Source: Pedobacter heparinus DSM 2366 (GTDB lineage: Bacteria; Bacteroidota; Bacteroidia; Sphingobacteriales; Sphingobacteriaceae). From it: a stretch of DNA of 64,000 bases. Below are positions 52,515 through 62,300 of this stretch, one piece after another. Position 1 is the first letter of the stretch. Each line of letters opens with the position of its first letter. Where the stretch lies: assembly GCF_000023825.1 (NCBI RefSeq), contig NC_013061.1:3038001-3102000 (forward strand), read 5' to 3'. The notes below the pieces were generated by a model. The model was not told the origin of the DNA, made no database searches, and saw nothing but the letters and a program-made list of their open reading frames with translations. Both the position numbers and the translations under genes were made by a program.

Positions 52515-53093
52515 CTAAAAGCGAATCATAAACATGAGATATACAAACAGACCAAGTTTAACTCGCAGTATTTTCAACGCATTTTTAACCTGGCTTTTTA
52601 CTGTCTCCTCAGATATATTCAGTTTAGCTGCAATTTCTTTGTGGCTTAGGTTCTTTTTTCTACTTAGTTCAAATATCTCTCGCATTTTATTCGGCAAAGC
52701 ATTAATTTCCTGATCAATGATGGCTGATAATTGTTTTAACCGGATCAGATCATCTGTACCTTCTTTTACTTCATCTATAAAGTTTTGTAATGAAGCCAAA
52801 TAGTTACGAGCGGTTTTATTACGGGAAATCTGATCAAGGATTTTATGTTGTACGCAGGTATACAGATATCCCACCAAATTACTTTTAACCATCAGGGTTT
52901 CCCTCTTTGCCCAAATCATAGCGAAGGCTTCCTGTACCGCATCCCGTGCCTCCTCTTTATTGTTAAATTTTTTAAAGGCATGGATGTATAGGAGACTGTT
53001 ATATCTATTAAAAATTTCCGTAAACGCGGTACGGTCACCTGATTTGAGCAAATCGGCAAGTTCGGTGTCCGAAAATCTACTATATGCTTTCAT
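52515..53093 (-). CDS. ECF RNA polymerase sigma-70 factor
   Basis: This 192-residue sigma factor has region 2 (YIHAFKKFNNKEEARDAVQE, then FAMIWAKRE) and region 4 (LSHKEIAAKLNISEETVKSQ). It is of the Bacteroidota ECF family that pairs with FecR and SusC-type transporters. The C-terminus ends in a hydrophobic stretch (LGLFVYLMFMIRF), as in many of these. It should drive the PUL 2 promoter(s), starting with susC. It is the first gene of the minus-strand series. Confidence 0.95.
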   Translation of the reverse strand: MKAYSRFSDTELADLLKSGDRTAFTEIFNRYNSLLYIHAFKKFNNKEEARDAVQEAFAMIWAKRETLMVKSNLVGYLYTCVQHKILDQISRNKTARNYLASLQNFIDEVKEGTDDLIRLKQLSAIIDQEINALPNKMREIFELSRKKNLSHKEIAAKLNISEETVKSQVKNALKILRVKLGLFVYLMFMIRF

Positions 53094-53189
53094 GAATATT
53101 ACAATCCCTCTTTATAAAATTAATGAATATATTTTTTAATACATAAAATAATTCAGTTGTAGTGTATATTTCGTGGAAAGTATGGTGCG

Positions 53190-53460
53190 GATGGGTGTCA
53201 GTTTAAATGCGCAATCCGCGGTCATTATCAGGTTATCTTCTACCGGGTCATTGCTCCAAGGCAAGCTGATCGCGTTTTCAATAGACTAGTAATCCCTTAA
53301 GAAACCATTTGCAAATGGTCGCAATCTCACTATGCCTGAATGCAGCACATTTTATCCAGCCCTAAGTTGATTCCCCAACTTGTTTCCATTAGATTACGGA
53401 ATTCTCTTGCCAGTAATAAGATGCGTTCTAAGCCAGATGATAATTTACCGTTGTTGATGC
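53190..53460 (-). mobile_element. Relic of an ISL3-family transposase C-terminus
   Basis: Minus-strand frames give LLLAREFRNLM upstream and, after frameshifts, LRPFANGFLRDY, a stop, then SIENAISLPWSNDPVEDNLI. This is the C-terminal block of ISL3-type transposases (pFa.Gl.rDY..v..Al.LpWSNGpVEG.iN). Several stops and shifts interrupt it and no inverted repeats could be identified, so it is long dead. Confidence 0.6.
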
Positions 53461-53533
53461 ACCTATCTTTTACTTAACTGGATACCAACAGAGACATATC
53501 GAAAAGATTCGATAGATTGAAATGAAATGATTT

Positions 53534-53760
53534 CTAATTTACCATCATATTGATTCTATTCTCTTGCCCCAAGACCATAAGTTGGAAAGGTTCATTTACA
53601 GTAAAGTTTTTTACAATTCCAAAGTTTACAAATCCCACTTCGCTTGGTCCTTAAGAAATTACCGGTCCATTGCTCGTCCAGTTATCTACGCTTCCCCAAA
53701 CGTCCAACACCATATCATTGATGCCATAAGCAACAACTCGACTGGCACCAGCCGCCCCCC
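53534..53760 (-). pseudogene. Unrecognised remnant with an internal stop
   Basis: One minus-strand frame reads RVVAYGINDMVLDVWGSVDN then WTSNGPVIS, a TAA stop at 53,651-53,653, and continues in frame with GPSEVGFVNFGIVKNFTVNE to a stop at 53,534. The text looks like a secreted beta-rich domain. I do not recognise the family. The remaining bases of 53,094-54,002 hold no gene I can support. Confidence 0.3.
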
Positions 53761-54002
53761 TATTCCAAATTTGCTATCAGAATTGTATATTTCAGGGAAA
53801 GTGGTTCTTCTCCGATTTTGATGATAGAGCAGAGTGTCATTATACATCAAGCTCTAAAAAATGCTTTTTGGCTGTGGTGAGGATGTTTCTGGTAAGGAGG
53901 AAAGACAGGGATAAAGGTTTTTTGAATTTCTCTGTAGAAGAAATCTGTAGCACTATAACAACAGTACAACAAAATATAATAAAAAGATTTATTTGGTAGT
54001 GA

Positions 54003-57000
54003 TTACAAATTATCCTTTATATGTTTCCTTTTATATTCGGAAGGAGTTAATTTGAAAAAATCCTTAAAACATTCCCTGAAATATTTCAAATCATTGAAAC
54101 CAACTTCATACGCAATTTCAGAAATGTTCATGCTTGTCTGAATAATTAACTGACCCGCTTTCTTTAACCTTATCGTTCTGATAAACGTAGAAATATTCTG
54201 GCCCGTCAGCACCTTTAATTTCGTGTAAATTACCGTGCGGCTCATATTCATCTCGCTGATGAACATACTGGCGTTAAAATCCTCAGTTCCTATATTTTGC
54301 TCCACTACCGCAATAGCCCTTCCCAAAAACACTTCATCAGGCGAGGTTGCCGTCAGTTCTTTAGGTACTAAAATGGCATCCTTTTTAAATTTACGAATTA
54401 AATTCGATCTGGTTTTCAGCAAATTATCCACCCTGACCTCAAGAATATTCGCATCAAATGGCTTGGTAATGTAAGCATCAGCTCCCGTATCGTATCCCTT
54501 TTCCTGGTATACATAAGATGTTTTTGCTGTAAGCAGAATAACCGGAATATGGCTCATGATCAGCGTAGTTTTCACATGATGACACAATTCAAAACCATCC
54601 ATCACAGGCATATGTACATCGCTGATAATTAAATCAATAACATTCTGATTAGCAATTTCTATTGCCTGTTCTCCGTTTTCAGCTACAAAAACATTGTATT
54701 TATGCACAAAGATCTGCTTAATGAAATGCTGAAGATCCAGGTTGTCCTCCACAATCAACAAACTTTGAAGTTCGTCATTATAGCCAGCAATAGACATAGG
54801 TACTTCCGGCTCTTCAATTTGCTGCCGGACAACTGCCGGATCTCTGTCTATATAAAAAGTCTGTTCGTCACTGGCTTCAGCCTCAGCTACACATTCATTT
54901 TCAGAAAGATGTCCATTTCCCAACCTTAATAATACACTAAAATCTGTGCCCCCAACAGCAGAGCTGCTCACAAAGATTTCGCCCTTATGAAGTTCTGTAA
55001 GCCTTTTGATTAACGACAGGCCAATCCCCGAGCCTAAACTCTTTTTATCATTGTCCAACTGATAAAACTGGTCAAAAATAAGGTCAATTTGCCCTTCAGG
55101 AATAACGTAACCGAAATTTACCACACTTATTTTAACATATTCAACTAACGCTAAACCCTGCTTTTTTGAAATGGTGGAAATATGTACCGATATTTCTCCA
55201 TAATCATGGCTAAATTTAAAAGCATTAGACAATAAATTATACAGGATATTTTTAAGCTTGACCTGGTCAAACCATACCTGGATTTCCTCATCACTAGCCG
55301 TAACCCGATAGCTAATGTTTTTTTTCTCCGCCAGTGCATCAAAAGACCTGCCGACCTCTTCGATAAAGGGAACGATGTTACTTTTCGAAGCCTGGAGCAC
55401 AAGTTTCCCGGACTCAACTTTCCTGATATCTAAAATCTGGTTGATCAATTGGAGCAACATCCTTGCATTTTTCAACATCACTTCGTGCTGCTTCCGGATG
55501 TAATGATCTCCACCATTTTTACCAATCATTTTTTCAAGGGGGCCAATGATGAGCGTTAGTGGCGTTCTGAAATCATGAGATACATCCGTAAATAATTTCA
55601 ACCTAAGCTGGTTAATTTGTTCTGATTTTTCTTTTTCTTTTCTTTCCCGTATCCCCGATAAGGTTAATTTCCTGATGTACAGAAATATACCCGTGCAACA
55701 TGCGAAATAAAATAGATAAGCCCACCATGTTTTCCATGGTGCCGGTAGCACACTAATCTTTATGGAATCCCCTACTTCATTCCAAACGCCATCATTATTA
55801 GTACCTTTTACCCTAAATACGTAATCCCCTTCCTTGATATTCGTATAAATTGCTTTCCGCTGGTTCCCCACATTATTCCATTTTTTATCATTTCCCTCCA
55901 ATATAAATGCAAATTCATTTTTTTCCGGATACATATAGCTTAAAGCAGTAAAGTCAATGCTGAAATTATTTTCATTATACTTCAGGCTGATTCTGGAAAT
56001 GGCATCAGTTATTCTTGCATAAGGCATATTGTTGACTTCAATGTTATTGATGTCAATGGCGGGTACAAAAGTGTTTTTCCGAATGTCATTCGGATCAAAA
56101 TAGGTCAGCCCATTTGTTCCTCCAAAAAAAAGTTCCTTCTCTCTGGTTTTAAAGAATGAACCATAATTAAATTCATTTCCCTGGATTCCATCAGACTGAT
56201 TGTAGTTTTTTATGTTATTAGACTCTATATTCAAGCGACTGATTCCGTTATTGCTACTGATCCATATGTTCCCGTTATTGTCAGACAAGATGCCGTAGAT
56301 AATGTCATTTGGTAAGCCATCCTTTACCGCATAAGCTTTAGTCTTTTTCCGTTTGGGATCGTACATAAATACGCCCTGTCCTTCAGTTCCTATCCAGTAA
56401 TTATTAAAATTATCAATAAAAATACAGTTTACATAAGGCTGAGAATCTCCTTCTGAAGACTTTTTAAGCGGTATTTTACTGATCCTTCCTATCTTTGTAT
56501 TTATCGATTCAAGTCCATTATCGCCGCCTATCAGTAATACATCCGGGTCCCGTGTTTGTACAATGCTCATAATCGTCCTGATCTCCTTATCAATTCTTGA
56601 TAACCGTTTGTTTTTTACGTCATAAAAAATCAATCCTCCCGTTAATGTTCCGATCCAGATATTTCCATGCTTATCTTCTAAAAGCGTCAACACCTTATAA
56701 GCTTTCAGGGAAATATTATTCTTTTCTGTAAAATCAATTTGTTGAAACTTAAACGGCAATTGTTTTGGATCCAGTACATTCAATCCACCATCATGAATTC
56801 CAATCCAGATCAGTCCGTTCCGGTCAATAATTACCGATTTTACGTTATTGGCACTTAAACTGCTTTTATCATTGGGGTTATTTTTATAATAGCTGATCTT
56901 CTTTGTTTTTCTATCGTAGAAGTTTAAACCACCTCCTTCCGTACCGATCCACAAATTCCCGTTCAAATCTTCTGCCAGTCCGCTTACTACCTTATAATTT

Positions 57001-58094
57001 AATTTACTGCTCGTATTACCGAATGAAATATTTTTGAAAGCACTGTTATCCCTGTTGTAATAATTAAGGCCATCGGCCCAAGTTCCCAGCCACATATCCC
57101 CTCTGGAATCACGAATAATTTTATAGATAGAGTTTTGGCTTAAACTGGTTGAATTATCCTCATCATGCACAATATGTTTCAAATCAGAACGTTCAGGATT
57201 CAATATGTAAAGCCCCGAATAACTTCCTATCCACAAACTGCCGCTCAGGTCTTCACAAATACTTCGAACAGCTGCTGCAACCGCCTTTTTATGGTTAAAC
57301 TCAAAATCCAAAAAAACTCCTTTCCGGGGATCATATATGGCCAGTCCCTGTTCATATCCCAGCCACATTGAATTTTTATGATCTACAAACAACGTCGGAA
57401 GATCGTTGAGATGTGTACTGTTGCTATTTTTTTTTGGATAATCAATCCGCTTAAACATTCTTTTCTGCGGATCATACACATCAATGTACCGCGTGTTACA
57501 GATCCAGATGTTCCCGTCCTTAGTTTTTAGAAAGTACCTGATTTTATCGTCACTTAAAGAATTGGAATTGCCAGCTACTTTCTTTATTCTCTGAATTTTA
57601 TCCGTCTTGATATTTATCTGAATGATGCCATTATCCGTAGCCGCCCATAACAGATCATGTGTGATCTGTATAATTCCCCGGATAACATTGTCTGAAATCG
57701 TATGCGGGGCATCAGCCTGTTTATACCGGACAAAACCATCAGTTTTGGGATCATATTTATTTAAACCTATCTGAGTGCCTACCCATAAACTACCATGGCT
57801 ATCTTCATAAATAGAATGAATATTATTGTTGCTTAAACTTTTCGGATCAGTCAGCTTATGCCGGTAAACAATAAACTTATTGCCATCAAAGCGGTTAAGT
57901 CCGTCTCTTGTTCCAAACCATAAATACCCCTTTTTATCTTGCAAAATAGCCATCACAGATCTTTGCGACAACCCATTGGCTGGTGTAAAGTGCTGAAATT
58001 TAAAATCTTCAGGCATGCCTTCCAGATTTTGGGATAATGCGAACTGGGAATATCCAAATAAAAGAAAGGCACAAAAAAAGAAATAAACTTTCAT
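54003..58094 (-). CDS. Hybrid two-component system regulator (HTCS)
   Basis: This 1363-residue one-protein signalling system has a signal peptide (1-21). A periplasmic sensor of two-component propeller repeats follows (about 30-680; recurring GNIWIGT and GLNRF/GLNYYN units), then a Y_Y_Y domain (about 690-755) and a transmembrane helix (about 777-797). The histidine kinase has phospho-acceptor His near 839 in SHDFRTPL. An ATPase domain (about 950-1065), a receiver with Asp near 1157 in ISDVHMPVMDG, and an AraC-type helix-turn-helix at the end complete it. HTCS proteins bind a PUL breakdown product and activate that PUL. TAGATTTG at 58,122-58,115 may be its -7 element. Confidence 0.97.
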   Translation of the reverse strand: MKVYFFFCAFLLFGYSQFALSQNLEGMPEDFKFQHFTPANGLSQRSVMAILQDKKGYLWFGTRDGLNRFDGNKFIVYRHKLTDPKSLSNNNIHSIYEDSHGSLWVGTQIGLNKYDPKTDGFVRYKQADAPHTISDNVIRGIIQITHDLLWAATDNGIIQINIKTDKIQRIKKVAGNSNSLSDDKIRYFLKTKDGNIWICNTRYIDVYDPQKRMFKRIDYPKKNSNSTHLNDLPTLFVDHKNSMWLGYEQGLAIYDPRKGVFLDFEFNHKKAVAAAVRSICEDLSGSLWIGSYSGLYILNPERSDLKHIVHDEDNSTSLSQNSIYKIIRDSRGDMWLGTWADGLNYYNRDNSAFKNISFGNTSSKLNYKVVSGLAEDLNGNLWIGTEGGGLNFYDRKTKKISYYKNNPNDKSSLSANNVKSVIIDRNGLIWIGIHDGGLNVLDPKQLPFKFQQIDFTEKNNISLKAYKVLTLLEDKHGNIWIGTLTGGLIFYDVKNKRLSRIDKEIRTIMSIVQTRDPDVLLIGGDNGLESINTKIGRISKIPLKKSSEGDSQPYVNCIFIDNFNNYWIGTEGQGVFMYDPKRKKTKAYAVKDGLPNDIIYGILSDNNGNIWISSNNGISRLNIESNNIKNYNQSDGIQGNEFNYGSFFKTREKELFFGGTNGLTYFDPNDIRKNTFVPAIDINNIEVNNMPYARITDAISRISLKYNENNFSIDFTALSYMYPEKNEFAFILEGNDKKWNNVGNQRKAIYTNIKEGDYVFRVKGTNNDGVWNEVGDSIKISVLPAPWKTWWAYLFYFACCTGIFLYIRKLTLSGIRERKEKEKSEQINQLRLKLFTDVSHDFRTPLTLIIGPLEKMIGKNGGDHYIRKQHEVMLKNARMLLQLINQILDIRKVESGKLVLQASKSNIVPFIEEVGRSFDALAEKKNISYRVTASDEEIQVWFDQVKLKNILYNLLSNAFKFSHDYGEISVHISTISKKQGLALVEYVKISVVNFGYVIPEGQIDLIFDQFYQLDNDKKSLGSGIGLSLIKRLTELHKGEIFVSSSAVGGTDFSVLLRLGNGHLSENECVAEAEASDEQTFYIDRDPAVVRQQIEEPEVPMSIAGYNDELQSLLIVEDNLDLQHFIKQIFVHKYNVFVAENGEQAIEIANQNVIDLIISDVHMPVMDGFELCHHVKTTLIMSHIPVILLTAKTSYVYQEKGYDTGADAYITKPFDANILEVRVDNLLKTRSNLIRKFKKDAILVPKELTATSPDEVFLGRAIAVVEQNIGTEDFNASMFISEMNMSRTVIYTKLKVLTGQNISTFIRTIRLKKAGQLIIQTSMNISEIAYEVGFNDLKYFRECFKDFFKLTPSEYKRKHIKDNL

Positions 58095-58160
58095 TCGTTT
58101 AAAGGGTTAATAACCAAATCTAAAAAAAAACTTCGGTTAGATTTATCGCAGCTGCGATTG

Positions 58161-59339
58161 TCATAAACCTCTTTCTTTTAAACGTGAAAGTGCTTCCAGA
58201 TAATAGTAATCTGTATAATTCAGCGGTACATCTATTTCGTTTCCATGCGGCAAACTACCAACACTATGCATCAAAACAAAATGGGCATTCTCACCTTTTT
58301 TTGCAGTGTAGGCATCGCTTGCCAGCGAATTTAAAATGCGTTGAGCATTGTTGATGTACTTGTCCCCGGTATATCTGTTTAATTCTAGCAGTGCAGATGC
58401 GATAATAGCTGCCGAAGAAGCATCCCTTGGCGCATCCGGAATAGTCGGCGCATTAAAATCCCAATAAGGAACCCCATCCTGTGGATAGTTGGGATGATTT
58501 AGAATAAAGTTTGCGATCTTTTCCGCAAAATCAAGGTATTTTTTATCCTTCGTGTATCGATAGCACATGGTATATGCGTATAATCCCCAGGCTTGTCCCC
58601 TGGCCCAGGCACTTTCATCCGCAAAACCCTGGGCGGTAACTTTACTCACAAGCTCACCGGTTTCCGGGTTATAATCCAATACATGATAAGAACTACCGTC
58701 CGGTCTGAAATGATTTCTCATCGTCGTATTTGCATGTGCAATCGCAATCGCTCTGTACATGCTATCCCCTGTTATATCCGATACTTCAAATAACATTTCC
58801 AGGTTCATCAGGTTATCAATAATGACAGGAAATTTCCAACCCCTTTTCGCTTGCCAGTTACCTATAACGTCCCAGCTTTTAATACAGCCAACATTTTTAT
58901 TAAAACGTGTACTTAAAGATTTTGCAGCGTCAATCAAAACCTGCTTATACCGTGTATCACCCGTTATTCGGTAAGCTTTTCCAAATGAATTGTTAAATAT
59001 GAAACCAAGGTCATGGTCGTTCGTCAAAAGCTTGTGCTGCTCAAATAAATGTTGTGTGGCAATAGCCGCCTCCTTCCATTGTTCATCCTTTGTGTTTTCA
59101 TATAACATCCAGCATGTTCCAGGCCAGAAGCCCTCAGTCCAATCATAGGGAGACTCTGTCCAGCGAACCTGTCCTTTTGCATTAATACTTCTGGGGTTCT
59201 TATGTTGTTTCATTGAAAGTATGCGCAATTCCGTAAGTTGCTGTTCACTCTTTGTCAGTCGTGCTACGCTATCAGTTTGAGATTTACAGCTTAAAATGGT
59301 TAAGAGAATAAATAAAGGACTTGACTTGATAATGTTCAT
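58161..59339 (-). CDS. GH88 unsaturated glucuronyl hydrolase
   Basis: This 392-residue lipoprotein-type protein (lipobox TILSC, C18) has the alpha6/alpha6 barrel of GH88: DWTEGFWPGTCWMLYE, NDHDLGFIFNNSFG with D110, and VIIDNLMNLEMLFEV with D175. These two aspartates fit the catalytic pair of unsaturated glucuronyl hydrolases, and ARGQAWGLYAYTMCYR is also typical. The enzyme removes 4,5-unsaturated uronate from the ends of lyase products. It lies between the heparinase-like lyase and the HTCS gene on the same strand, so it processes what that lyase makes. Confidence 0.93.
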   Translation of the reverse strand: MNIIKSSPLFILLTILSCKSQTDSVARLTKSEQQLTELRILSMKQHKNPRSINAKGQVRWTESPYDWTEGFWPGTCWMLYENTKDEQWKEAAIATQHLFEQHKLLTNDHDLGFIFNNSFGKAYRITGDTRYKQVLIDAAKSLSTRFNKNVGCIKSWDVIGNWQAKRGWKFPVIIDNLMNLEMLFEVSDITGDSMYRAIAIAHANTTMRNHFRPDGSSYHVLDYNPETGELVSKVTAQGFADESAWARGQAWGLYAYTMCYRYTKDKKYLDFAEKIANFILNHPNYPQDGVPYWDFNAPTIPDAPRDASSAAIIASALLELNRYTGDKYINNAQRILNSLASDAYTAKKGENAHFVLMHSVGSLPHGNEIDVPLNYTDYYYLEALSRLKERGL

Positions 59340-59382
59340 TATGATTTTGTTTTGTAGAAATAATTTACTGGGCGATTGATTT

Positions 59383-62300
59383 TTATTCTTTGATTATTCT
59401 TTTTGTAATTATTGTTCCGGTATTGTTTAGTACCTGAATCAGGTAAATGCCCGATTTTAGCTGTTGTAAATCCAGTTTGATTTCTTCCTGGTCTGACAAT
59501 AAATGGTAACTATGGTTAAGCACAGGGGTTCCCCAGCTGGTATACAACCTAACCCTGATGTCTTCAAATGCCCGGCCTACGCTTTTAAGTGTAATATTTT
59601 TTGTAAAAGGGTTGGGATAAATGCTGATGTTCTTTTTGTCTTTCTCTGGTAGCTGTTGTGGCTGGACCTGCATTAGCGGCTGTGCCATTAAAGGGCTTGC
59701 GCCGTCACTGAGGATTTTGAATACCAGTTTATTGATCCTGAAACTACCAGAGCCGCCCGTATTGAATAGTGATGCCAGATCGTAATCTGTTTCCCCTCCC
59801 TCCACTACCATGTTCAGGTCTTCAACATCAACAAACCCTGATCCGGTAGGAAGAACAATTGTTGATGATGTAGCACTTCCTCCGAATGATTTTTGTTTAT
59901 TCGTGTCATTCCTGTTCACCAGCATACCTGACCTTGATCCGCTTACAAAATTAACCCCTACTTTTACCAACTGAAGTGACACATTATCCGGTAGCCTTGT
60001 GGCATCAAACCCAAATCTGAAACCTTCATTGATATCTATGCCATTACTGGCACCTCCTCTTACACCAAGCTCTCCATTTTCGCTTCTGTCTATACCAGCC
60101 TGAGTTAACAAATTGCCATAGTTAATCCCTGCTGTGGTATTGGTACTGTTCATGCCCTGCCACTTAAAAAAGAAATTTTTATTCAGGATACTGTCCACAT
60201 TGGTGTCTCCATATACATTCCAGGCATATTCAGACGCGATTCCTCCTATGCTTACCTTTCCCGCTCCATTTACATGGAATTCAGAAGCATCACTGTATAA
60301 AGTATTACCCTCCAGTCCTGTATTAGGGGCCGGCAGTTCCAGCAACACATAATTAACCGGCATTACTGCAGAAGGCGGTACTTCGGCCCCATCTTTTAGC
60401 GTTATGGTAAAGGTGACCACCTCATTTGCGGGAATTGCAGCTTCAAACCCAATCATTACCGTTCCCGGGTTTTTCCTTTCATAAGTAGCCGCTGGATAAT
60501 AAGTCACCGGATCTGTAGACCTAGCTTTCTTTAGGATAAAAGTTACTGCAGGATTTGAGGATACAATTTCCAGTACCGTAGTTCTACCTCCTTGGGTAAG
60601 TTTTAGTTTGGATGCACTCAGGCTATCAACTACAGCTGTGGTTGCCATATTCCAGTAAAGGTTTATGGCCTGTGCACCATTATCGATATAGTCCTTAACC
60701 TCCAGGTAAGCTTCATCCACCATGTAGATGCTCCTTTGCGCTGCATCCAACTCATTATTTAAGCCAATCAATGGTTTTAAATCCAGCTTTGCGCCTCTTT
60801 TAGCATTGCTGTCATAAATCTCCGTCACAGCCGCACTGCCACTGGTTTTGTGGTGCTGCCAATTGCTTTCAGAAGCTTTTTTAATCGATATGGTATTGTG
60901 GTTTAAGTTACTCACTTTAAATATATTCCATCTGGCAGAACTCTGAGAAAAGTCATTTAAAGCACCTGCCGGTGATATACCTGCATTGATGGCATCATAA
61001 TCTTCCTTCCCAAAATCCACTGCCCAGCGTAATCCTTGCGAGTCGTAGGCAAAAGATCCTCCATCCATATGCGCATGACTGTAGTTCGGTGTACCCCCTT
61101 TTACACCCATGTATTTACCATTGGCCCCCTGCCAGTCTGTACGCACCAGAACCACCGGCTGTTCGCCATAGCCATTCCACAGTTTTTGCTGCGGAGGTTG
61201 CAGGTTCCCCATGTTCACATCTTTTCCATAAATCAATGCTATGGGTAAAAATCTTGAATCCTCTGAATAATTACTGGCATATTTACCGTTTTGCAGGAGT
61301 TCCTTTTCAAGGGATAATACATCGGTATTGTTCAGCTTTTTCGCCATCCATAGGGCAGCAGGAAGTGGAGTACGTTTTTCTGTACAATCACTATAATTGA
61401 AGTATAAGGACGATGTTCCGGTAATGAACTGCATATATCTTGCCGACTCTAAAAAACCGGGCGTATAAGTAAGCCTCTTCACGCCTTCATGGCTCTGCCC
61501 AAATATTTCTTCTAAAGCAGATAACATCAATACCTCGTAAGTAGTGCCATAAGACCAATACATCGCCCCTTCCTGATAGTTCCCATTGGCATAAGTCTCC
61601 ATAGAATTGGGATTTTTAACAAGTATATTGTTCAGTATATATTTCGCTTCCTGATCCATCTGTGCAGTTCCATCACCCAGAATGGCTAAGGCACCAAAAG
61701 CCAGACCGCCTATTCCTACCTGGTTCCAATTGGAAGTATAATCCCAGAAAGGTTTTGTTTTTTGAGTAAGAAAGGCATAGTTCAAAATCTTTTCCCTCGC
61801 CTTTTGCCTGGTGGTTGCCGATAAACCATTGTAAAGCCAATCGTAGCCAATAGATACACCAAAACACATTTCGGCAACATCTAGAGTATAAGTTACCCAG
61901 TCCGGAAAATCACAAACCGTATTCATGACCTGTTCAGCCCTTGTTAAGTACGACGATTGATTGGTCATCCGATAGGCATACGACAGATAGAAGATTTGCT
62001 TAATGGCAACCCTGGCAGTTTCCAGCATTCTGCCGTTAGTAGCATTGTACACCAAAGCAGGCGCAATCAGGAAAGTATCAGCCTGTTCAAGAATGTAACT
62101 ATGTACCGCATTGAAATCTGCCGACTGCGCTATTAAAGTTTGAATTGCGACTTGCTGACCTTGTTTCAGCAACAACCTGGGATGGGCAATATTGGTTACC
62201 TGCTGGGGATTAAAAATATTGGTTAGTACTTTAAGTTCTATTTGTGTGATCCTGAAACCGCTGGCCGCTGCCCCATTGTTGAATACCGATAGCATGGCAT

